Assembly (NCBI GenBank): GCA_023150895.1
Contig: JAKLJY010000025.1
Span: 1-35,264, forward strand
DNA length: 35,264 bases
Direction of reading: 5' to 3'
Source: Myxococcota bacterium
Lineage (GTDB): Bacteria > Myxococcota_A > Bradymonadia > UBA7976 > UBA1532
Shown here: positions 26,648 through 33,106 of the stretch, piece by piece
Layout of the letters: the number at the start of each line of letters is the position of its first letter
Position numbering within the stretch: the first letter of the stretch is position 1
Translations under genes and position numbers: made by a program
The notes under the pieces: model-generated
The model's input: the letters and a program-made list of their open reading frames with translations, nothing else
The model's database searches: none
Told to the model about the DNA's origin: nothing

Positions 26648-26665
26648 GCAGCGGGAACGCGGCGG

Positions 26666-26694
26666 ACAATAGGCGTCGGACAGAGACCGGTCAA
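26666..26694 (-). promoter_or_regulatory. Sigma-70 promoter for tRNA-Ala
   Basis: On the minus strand TTGACC (complement of 26689-26694) and TATTGT (complement of 26666-26671) are exactly 17 bases apart, matching consensus at five and four of six positions. Between the -10 and the tRNA 5' end is a GC-rich discriminator, the kind seen at growth-rate-controlled stable-RNA promoters. Confidence 0.75.
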
Positions 26695-26787
26695 CAAGAA
26701 AAAGCGAAATCGACGATGCCGTTGCACGCTGGTGACGGCGTGGCCAAGATGCGCGCCGGATCACCCGTGTCACCCGGAGCATGTCCC

Positions 26788-28479
26788 GTGTCCAGAGTCT
26801 CCGCATCGCTTCTCGTGGCGTCATGTCCGGGCGCCGGGTCCCGTCTCGCCCGCGTCGCCGCCTTCGCCCTCGCGATTGCCGGGGGGTGCACACCGGACCC
26901 GTCGCCGGGCTCGGCCCCGTTCTGCGGCCGCGATCGCCCCGCGGTCGGGACGATCGACGGGCAGCCCGTGCCGTGCGACGCATTCGTTCGGGCGCTGGTC
27001 GAGGATCAGGGGGAGGCGTTCTTTCAGCGCTACGTCGAGCGGGTCCTCGCGGCGCGGGCGGCCGAGAAGGCCGGTATCACCCTCGAACCGCAGGCGGTGG
27101 ACAGGGCCGTCGCGTTCGAGCTCGAGGGCACGCTGCGGGACCAGTTCTCGGGCGATCGACGCGCGATGGAGGCCCAGCTCGCCCGGTACGGCGTGACACT
27201 CGAGGGGTGGCGTCGCGCCCGGGCCGCCGAGAAGACCGCGGATCTGCTCGTCGAGCGGCTCATGACGGCCAATCCGGGCAGCGAAGCGGTCGACGCGCTG
27301 TTCGAGCAGCGTTTCGGCGTGGGGGGCGTTCGCCACCAGATCCGGCATATCTTTTTCAGCACGCAGGTCGGGCAGAGCCGCGCCTATCCCCGTTCGGAGT
27401 ACGAGGCGGAGCGGGCGTCCATCATCGCCGCCGCCCGGGCACGAGCCACGGCAATCCGCGCGCGGGCGCTCGCCGGCGAGGACATGGCCGTGCTGGCGCG
27501 GACGGAGTCGGACGACGCGTCGGCAGAAAAGGGTGGGCTCGGCGCCGACGGGCACCGAAATCGTTTCGGGGCCGAGATCGACGCCGCGCTCGCCCGTCTC
27601 GAGAAAGGGCAGACCTCGCCCGTCCTCGAGAGCCCTCGCGGGTTTCACGTGTTTCGTCACGAGGGCGTCCGACGGGGCGCCCACTACCAGGGGGCTCACA
27701 TTTTCGTGTCCGCCCGCCCGACGTCGCCGGGCGACGACCGTCCGGAGGCCGTTCGTTTCCAGGCGGCGCTCGAGAGGATCACGGAGGCCCGGCGCCGCGT
27801 CCTCGACGGTGCGGCGTTCGGCGAGGTCGCGCGCGCTTCGACCGACGACGCCGTGACCCGCGAGCGGGACGGCGAGCTCGGTGCGTTCGACACGGGGCGA
27901 CTCGGCAGCGAGGTGGACGCCGTCCTCGAGACGCTGGCGCTCGACACGCCGAGCGAGCCGATCCGGACCCCGACGGGCTGGGAAGTGGTGGTGCTTCGCG
28001 CCCGTGAATTCGATCCGGCGCTTGACCGACCGATCATCCGGCACGTGCTCGTCTCGACCGAGTATGCCGCGGTCAAGGCGCGGCGTCTCTCGGCGACCTT
28101 GCCCGCACGCGCACGCGCCGCCGCCGAAGCGGTGCTCGCCGAAATCTCGGCGGGCGCGGACTTCGGCGCGCTCGCACGCGTTCGTTCGGAGGACGAATCG
28201 ACCCGCCGGTCGGGCGGCGAGCTGCCGAACTATCGTCCCGGCCAGCTCGGTCCCGAGATCGACGCGGCGCTCGCGGGGCTCAAGCCGGGCGAACGGACGA
28301 TCGTGCCGACGACCAAGGGTGTCCACGTCATCGAACTCGTCGCCCACCTCGTGACCGACAAGGCGCGCGTCGAGGCCGAGTTGCGACGTGAGCTCGCCCA
28401 ACGCACCGTGACGGGGGGTGACGTGAAACGACACCTCTCCGAATTGCGAACGCGTGCGAAGGTCGAGCGCGCGTTCTGA
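26788..28479 (+). CDS. Lipoprotein peptidyl-prolyl isomerase with three parvulin domains (SurA/PpiC type)
   Basis: The GTG at 26788 is used as start: GGAG lies 8 bases before it, and it leaves a 33-residue signal peptide ending in lipobox AGGC (Cys34). Earlier in-frame ATGs would lengthen the signal unnaturally. The 563-residue protein has an N-terminal SurA-like helical region (about 45-190). Three parvulin rotamase domains follow, beginning RHIFFSTQ, AHIFVSAR and RHVLVSTE, each closed by a Phe/Gly-His-like block (FGAEIDAALARL, LGSEVDAVLETL, LGPEIDAALAGL). It should catalyse proline isomerisation and chaperone unfolded outer-membrane proteins in the periplasm, tethered by lipid. The copies diverge, so one or more may be inactive binding domains. 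It is not cotranscribed with the tRNA, which is on the other strand. Confidence 0.88.
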   Translation: MSRVSASLLVASCPGAGSRLARVAAFALAIAGGCTPDPSPGSAPFCGRDRPAVGTIDGQPVPCDAFVRALVEDQGEAFFQRYVERVLAARAAEKAGITLEPQAVDRAVAFELEGTLRDQFSGDRRAMEAQLARYGVTLEGWRRARAAEKTADLLVERLMTANPGSEAVDALFEQRFGVGGVRHQIRHIFFSTQVGQSRAYPRSEYEAERASIIAAARARATAIRARALAGEDMAVLARTESDDASAEKGGLGADGHRNRFGAEIDAALARLEKGQTSPVLESPRGFHVFRHEGVRRGAHYQGAHIFVSARPTSPGDDRPEAVRFQAALERITEARRRVLDGAAFGEVARASTDDAVTRERDGELGAFDTGRLGSEVDAVLETLALDTPSEPIRTPTGWEVVVLRAREFDPALDRPIIRHVLVSTEYAAVKARRLSATLPARARAAAEAVLAEISAGADFGALARVRSEDESTRRSGGELPNYRPGQLGPEIDAALAGLKPGERTIVPTTKGVHVIELVAHLVTDKARVEAELRRELAQRTVTGGDVKRHLSELRTRAKVERAF

Positions 28480-28509
28480 AACCGGCGGCGCGTGCCGCGT
28501 CCGCCCGGC

Positions 28510-29127
28510 TCAGGGGGAGTCGTAGGGCGCGCAGCCGAGGAGCGAGTCCGTGTACCACGACGGATCGTCGCCAAACGTCCAGCACTCGTCGGTCTCGACG
28601 CGGATGACCACGTAGGTGATCTCGCCGGCGTCGTGGGACGCCTTGAACAGGAGCGTCCGCTCGTCGTCGACCTCGGCCAGTTTCGACGTCGACGAGAGGA
28701 CCTCACCCTCGGAGCCGACGTCATGGCAGACGTCTTTTCCGTTGAGGACGCCCGGCAGGCAATCCTCGCCGTTCCAGCCGTTCGTCGCGCCGGTCTGAGC
28801 CATGCCGAGGCGATACGTGTAGTTGCCGACGGCGTCGTCGATGGCCACCGTCAGGGTGTCCACGTCGTTGGCCATCGGTCCCCCATTGCCCTCCCAGATG
28901 ACGTCGATCACGGGCGGGGCGGTGGTGGGGGTGCCGCCGACCGGCTCACCGCCCGCTCCGCCCGCGGGCTCGCCACCGGCACCGCCCTCGGCGCAGTTGC
29001 CGGCATCGTCGGCGACACAGGCGTCGAACCCGAGGGCGTCGACGTCGTCGGTCTCGATGTCGCAGGCGGATGCCACCAGTGCGACGAGGGGGAGGAGGAG
29101 GGACGGGACTCGGTTGCGCTGGGACAC
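28510..29127 (-). CDS. Small lipoprotein of unknown function
   Basis: A GTG at 29125-29127, with GGAGG close upstream, opens a 205-residue protein with a lipoprotein signal (lipobox ASAC, Cys22). A low-complexity linker follows in which GGAGGEP is repeated (about 48-65). The mature domain, about 75-205, contains four cysteines and several aromatic residues (for example TNGWNGEDCLPGV, VCHDVGSEGEV, ETDECWTFGDDPSWYTDSLLGC), suggesting disulphide bonds and a beta-rich fold. No family is recognised. It starts 21 bases downstream of the PEGA kinase stop, on the same strand, and could be cotranscribed with it. A 30-base gap separates it from the convergent parvulin gene. Confidence 0.8.
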   Translation of the reverse strand: MSQRNRVPSLLLPLVALVASACDIETDDVDALGFDACVADDAGNCAEGGAGGEPAGGAGGEPVGGTPTTAPPVIDVIWEGNGGPMANDVDTLTVAIDDAVGNYTYRLGMAQTGATNGWNGEDCLPGVLNGKDVCHDVGSEGEVLSSTSKLAEVDDERTLLFKASHDAGEITYVVIRVETDECWTFGDDPSWYTDSLLGCAPYDSP

Positions 29128-29148
29128 GGTGACCTCCGGAGGGGTGCG

Positions 29149-30720
29149 TCAGGGGGCTGGCTTGAGCTCGAGGGCGAGCGAACGGTGGGGACGGTCGGGG
29201 GTCAGGGCGATCTCGCCCTGCCAGGGGGCGTGCCCGTCGAGAACGATCTTCAACGCGTAGGCGTGCCCGACGGGGGCACGCGGATCTCGAAACGGTGCGA
29301 TGCCGAGCAGCCGATCGCCGTCGAAGACGCGCGCGCCCGGCGGCGTCGTCTCGACTTCGAGTGACCCGACGGCGGCGGCTTCGGCGCGCGCGGCGGCGGC
29401 GCCCCAGAAGCGCCCGGCGACCAGCGCCGCCGCCCCGACGACCAGGGCGGCCGCAAAGAGTCGCCCGCGCCCGCCGGCGGCCGGTCCGGCGGCAGCCGTC
29501 GTCGTTTGGGCCGGCGGGGGGGGCGCCGGCGTGTCGTCGACCGCCTCGGGTGGGATGTCCGGCAGCAGCGCCGGATCTTCGAAGTTCTGGGCGTCGAACT
29601 CGCCACTGACCTGGGGGACGAGGGCGTCGTCCGCCGGCGGGACGTCACGGGGGGCGGTCTCGCCCGGCGGCTCCGGGGGGTGGGCGCGCTCGCCCGGGCT
29701 CGAGTCCGTCGGCGGGGGCGCGGCGCTCGTCCCCTCCGCGCGGCGCACGGGGTCAGACTTGCGTGCCAGGTCCGCGAGCTGGGCGCGGTGTGCGCCGAGC
29801 TCGTCGCCGAGCAGGTCGCGCAAGTACGCGGCGAGCGCGGCGGCGCTCATGTCGAAGCCGAGTTTCCGGCCGGCTTCGTGGAGAAGGCGGGCGAGCGCGC
29901 CCGCGTCGGCGGGGCGCTCCTCCGGCGTCTCGGCCAGACACGGGAGGATGATCTCCTCGAGGCTGGGCGGGAAGTACGGATCGAGGCGGGTCGGCGTGGG
30001 GATCTCGATGCGCTCGATCTTCTCGAGGGGCATCGTGGGATCCTGCGGCTTGCCGATTCGTCGGCCCGTCGTCAGCTCGTAGAGAACGACCCCGAGGGAA
30101 TAGAGGTCGCTGCGCGCGTCGAGCATGCCCTTCCGCAGCGCCTCGGGGGACATATACCCCGGCTTGCCGCGGCGCCCGCCGGCCACCGGCCGGCCCATGC
30201 GGGTCGCGACCCCGAAGTCGAGCAGCTTCACGTCGCCCTCGAAGCTGATCTGGATGTTCTGGGGCGTGATGTCGTGATGAATGATGCGCAGCGGCTCGCC
30301 GTGTTCGTCGAGCGTGTGATGCGCATAGAAAAGCGCGTCCGCCACCCCCGCGGCGATCCGGAGCGCTGCCCCGAGCGGGATGGGCTTGCGCGCCTTGGCG
30401 GCCCGCGCCATGACGTCCGCCGCGCTCACGCCGTCGACGAACTCCATGGCCATGAAGTAGTGGTCGTCGAGCTTGCCGAGGTCGTGGAGCCCGACGATGT
30501 TCGGGTGGTTCAGCACGGCGCCCGTGCGGGCCTCGGCCAGGAAGAGCCGCTCGTAGGCGGGCTTGCCCTTGTGTTCGGGCAGCAGGCGTTTGATGACCAC
30601 GAACTTGGCAAAGCCGCCGAAGCTGATGCGTCGCGCGAGATAGACTTCCGCCATCCCGCCGACGGCGAGCTTCTTGAGGAAGATGTATCGGCCGAACTTC
30701 GCTTTCATGGCGAGCGGCAT
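29149..30720 (-). CDS. Ser/Thr protein kinase with C-terminal membrane segment and PEGA domain
   Basis: The start is placed at the ATG at 30718-30720 (MPLAMKAKFGRY), although the in-frame ATG 12 bases later is equally plausible; neither has a clear ribosome site. The 523-residue protein has a kinase domain at about 8-275: glycine loop VGGMAEV, catalytic Lys at about 44, DFG present, and GKPGYMSPEAL. The HRD motif reads HHD (residues about 148-150), so the usual Arg is His; the catalytic Asp and Asn (HHDITPQN) remain. After an acidic Pro-rich linker (about 320-425) comes one transmembrane helix (LFAAALVVGAAALVAG). A periplasmic PEGA domain (SLEVETTPPGARVFDGDRLLG), proposed in such kinases to bind envelope ligands, ends the protein. 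The topology is predicted from sequence only. Confidence 0.9.
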   Translation of the reverse strand: MPLAMKAKFGRYIFLKKLAVGGMAEVYLARRISFGGFAKFVVIKRLLPEHKGKPAYERLFLAEARTGAVLNHPNIVGLHDLGKLDDHYFMAMEFVDGVSAADVMARAAKARKPIPLGAALRIAAGVADALFYAHHTLDEHGEPLRIIHHDITPQNIQISFEGDVKLLDFGVATRMGRPVAGGRRGKPGYMSPEALRKGMLDARSDLYSLGVVLYELTTGRRIGKPQDPTMPLEKIERIEIPTPTRLDPYFPPSLEEIILPCLAETPEERPADAGALARLLHEAGRKLGFDMSAAALAAYLRDLLGDELGAHRAQLADLARKSDPVRRAEGTSAAPPPTDSSPGERAHPPEPPGETAPRDVPPADDALVPQVSGEFDAQNFEDPALLPDIPPEAVDDTPAPPPPAQTTTAAAGPAAGGRGRLFAAALVVGAAALVAGRFWGAAAARAEAAAVGSLEVETTPPGARVFDGDRLLGIAPFRDPRAPVGHAYALKIVLDGHAPWQGEIALTPDRPHRSLALELKPAP

Positions 30721-30792
30721 CTTATCCGATCCGTCCCCCCGCAAACGGGAATCCTGCTAGTGTCCGCGCACCCGCCTCCCGAGGTGCCATTC

Positions 30793-32988
30793 ATGGCCAG
30801 TGCCCGCCGCCCAGACGCTCCCCTCCGCGACGCCGACATCCTCGCCGCCTTGCCACCACCGCCGCGGGATGTCCACGTCCGCGACCTCGCCCGCACCCTG
30901 GATCTCGACGCCGACGGTCGGCGCGTGCTGCGTGAACGACTGAAGGCGCTCGCGGATGCGGGGCGCATCGAACGTCTGCGCGGCAACCGCTTTGGCCGGG
31001 GCACACACTCGGGCGAGGTGACCGGCACCCTCACGATGACCGCGCGGGGGTTCGGTTTCCTCTCCCTCGACGGGGGCGGCGAGGACCTCTTCGTCAGCGG
31101 GCGCAACGTCGGTCCGGCCATGCACCGGGACCGGGTCCGGGCTCGGGTCCAGGAGTACGAGGGTGAACGCGAAGCCTCGGTGACGGCCGTTCTCGAGCAC
31201 GGCACCCGCACGTTCGTCGGCACCTACCGCGAGGCGCGGGCCGGGGCGTGGGTCAACCCCCAGGATCCTCGGCTGCCGGACACCGTCTCCGTCGAGACCG
31301 ATGGCCGGGCGGCTGCACGGGACGGGGACCGCGTCGCCGGTGAGTTCACGGCCTGGCCCGACGAGATGGGCGGTCCCCGCTGCCGGGTCCTGCGGGTCTT
31401 CGGCACGGAGGCCGACGGGACGCGTGAGACCGACGTCATCGTCTACGACCTCGGCCTGCCCGTGGAATTCGGCGCCGAAGCGGAGGCGCTCGCCGTCGCC
31501 GCGAAGCCCCCCGGCCGGCGCGAACTGGCCCGTCGACACGACCTGCGGGCGCGCGCGCTGCTGACGTGTGACCCGGAGAGCGCCCGCGACTTCGACGATG
31601 CGGTGCACGCCGAGCCGTTGGAGACCGGGGGGTGGCGGCTGACCGTGGCCATTGCCGACGTCGCGCACTACGTCCGCGAGGAGACGCCACTCGACGAGGA
31701 GGCGCGCGCGCGAGGGACGAGCGTCTACCTGCCCGACCGGGTCCTGCCGATGCTCCCCCATGCGCTGAGCAGCGATCTGTGCAGTCTGAAGCCCCACACC
31801 GAGCGGCTGGCCCTGGTGGTCGAGATGGAGGTGGCGCCGAGCGGAGACGTCGGCCGATACGACATCTTCGAAGCCGTCATGCGCAGTCACGCCCGCTTCA
31901 CCTACGAGCGTGTCGCGCGCATGCTCGGGCTTCGGGACGCGGAGGACGCACCGTCGCCCGATCCGGATCCGGCGTTCGAATCGCTTCGACCGGTCCTCGA
32001 GGATCTCCTCGATTGCACCCGCGCGCTGCGTGGTTTTCGGCGGCGGCGTGGGTATCTGGACCTCGACATCCCCGAGCCCCGCATCCTGCTGGCGCCGGAT
32101 GGCACCGTGGCCGACGTCGTTCCCGCCGAGCGGAACGAGGCGCACAAGCTCGTCGAGGAGGCGATGCTGGCCGCCAACGAGGCCGTCGCCCGGCACTTCG
32201 TTTCCCAGGACCGCCCGGCTGTCTTCCGGATCCACGACGCGCCGCCCGAGGCCGGGATCGCGCGCCTGCTTGCCGCCGCCAATGCGTTCGACGCCCCGCT
32301 GCACCTCAAGGGCAAGGTCACGCCCGGGCGCCTGAGCCAGTGGCTGAAGGGCGTTGGCGAACATCCGCAGCGCCGCATTCTGCACCAGCTCCTCCTGCGT
32401 TCGATGGCCGTTGCCGCCTACAACGAGGAGTCCGGGCTCCACTTCGGCCTCGGCTCCGAGGCGTACCTCCACTTCACGAGTCCGATCCGGCGGTACCCCG
32501 ATCTGCTGGTCCATCGGCTCCTCAAGGCCGAGCTGCACGGGGACCCGTTGCCGGACGCCGACACCCTGGGGGCGCTCGCCGACCACTGTTCCCGGCGTGA
32601 GCGCCTCGCGGTCGATGCCGAGCGGACCGTCCAGGACCTCTACAAGGCCCTGTTCCTGAGCCGCCACCTCGGGGAGAGCTTCGACGGGCTCGTCATCGGG
32701 GTCACGTCCATCGGGCTCTTCGTTCAGCTGGACACGCACCTGGTCGAGGGCATGCTCCCCGCGGCGGCGCTGCGCGACGACCAATACGAGTTCGATGAAG
32801 AGATCAAAGAGTTCAGGGGGCGCCGGTCCGGGCGACGATTCGGGCTCGGAGCGCACCTCCGCGTGCGGGTGAACAGCGTCGACACGACACGACGCCGGGT
32901 GGAGCTCGGCCTCGTCGCCGTCCTCATCGACCCGCCGCCGATGCCCCGGCCCGTCCGCGGCAACGAACGCCCGGTTCGGCCGCGCTGA
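30793..32988 (+). CDS. rnr: Ribonuclease R
   Basis: The 731-residue protein is a 3'-to-5' hydrolytic exoribonuclease that degrades structured RNA. It has an N-terminal winged-helix-like region, then cold-shock-type domains (GTLTMTARGFGFLSLDGGGE). The RNB catalytic domain has Asp-rich motif CDPESARDFDDAVHAE, VAIADVAHYV, LPDRVLPMLPHALSSDLCSL, and the FRIHDAPPE and SPIRRYPDLLVHR signatures. A C-terminal S1 domain (FDGLVIGVTSIGLFVQL) follows, then a short basic tail. All four catalytic Asp positions appear present. Length and order match the RNase R/VacB family. GAGGTG lies about 6 bases upstream of the ATG. It is divergent from the PEGA kinase across 72 bases, so promoters for both must fit there. 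Confidence 0.96.
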   Translation: MASARRPDAPLRDADILAALPPPPRDVHVRDLARTLDLDADGRRVLRERLKALADAGRIERLRGNRFGRGTHSGEVTGTLTMTARGFGFLSLDGGGEDLFVSGRNVGPAMHRDRVRARVQEYEGEREASVTAVLEHGTRTFVGTYREARAGAWVNPQDPRLPDTVSVETDGRAAARDGDRVAGEFTAWPDEMGGPRCRVLRVFGTEADGTRETDVIVYDLGLPVEFGAEAEALAVAAKPPGRRELARRHDLRARALLTCDPESARDFDDAVHAEPLETGGWRLTVAIADVAHYVREETPLDEEARARGTSVYLPDRVLPMLPHALSSDLCSLKPHTERLALVVEMEVAPSGDVGRYDIFEAVMRSHARFTYERVARMLGLRDAEDAPSPDPDPAFESLRPVLEDLLDCTRALRGFRRRRGYLDLDIPEPRILLAPDGTVADVVPAERNEAHKLVEEAMLAANEAVARHFVSQDRPAVFRIHDAPPEAGIARLLAAANAFDAPLHLKGKVTPGRLSQWLKGVGEHPQRRILHQLLLRSMAVAAYNEESGLHFGLGSEAYLHFTSPIRRYPDLLVHRLLKAELHGDPLPDADTLGALADHCSRRERLAVDAERTVQDLYKALFLSRHLGESFDGLVIGVTSIGLFVQLDTHLVEGMLPAAALRDDQYEFDEEIKEFRGRRSGRRFGLGAHLRVRVNSVDTTRRRVELGLVAVLIDPPPMPRPVRGNERPVRPR

Positions 32989-33106
32989 CCGGGGCAGAAA
33001 CTCGCCCTTTCCGGGGGCGGCGCGGGCGCGCACCCTGCGTCCCATGTCGTTCCCCGAAACACGCGTCCCACGGGGTCGCGAGACCGCCTTCGAACCGTCG
33101 CGGTCG

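Noticed and set aside
28480-28509. Terminator between the convergent parvulin and lipoprotein genes
   Set aside because: Only a 4-base CGGC/GCCG stem and no T-run are present in the 30-base gap.
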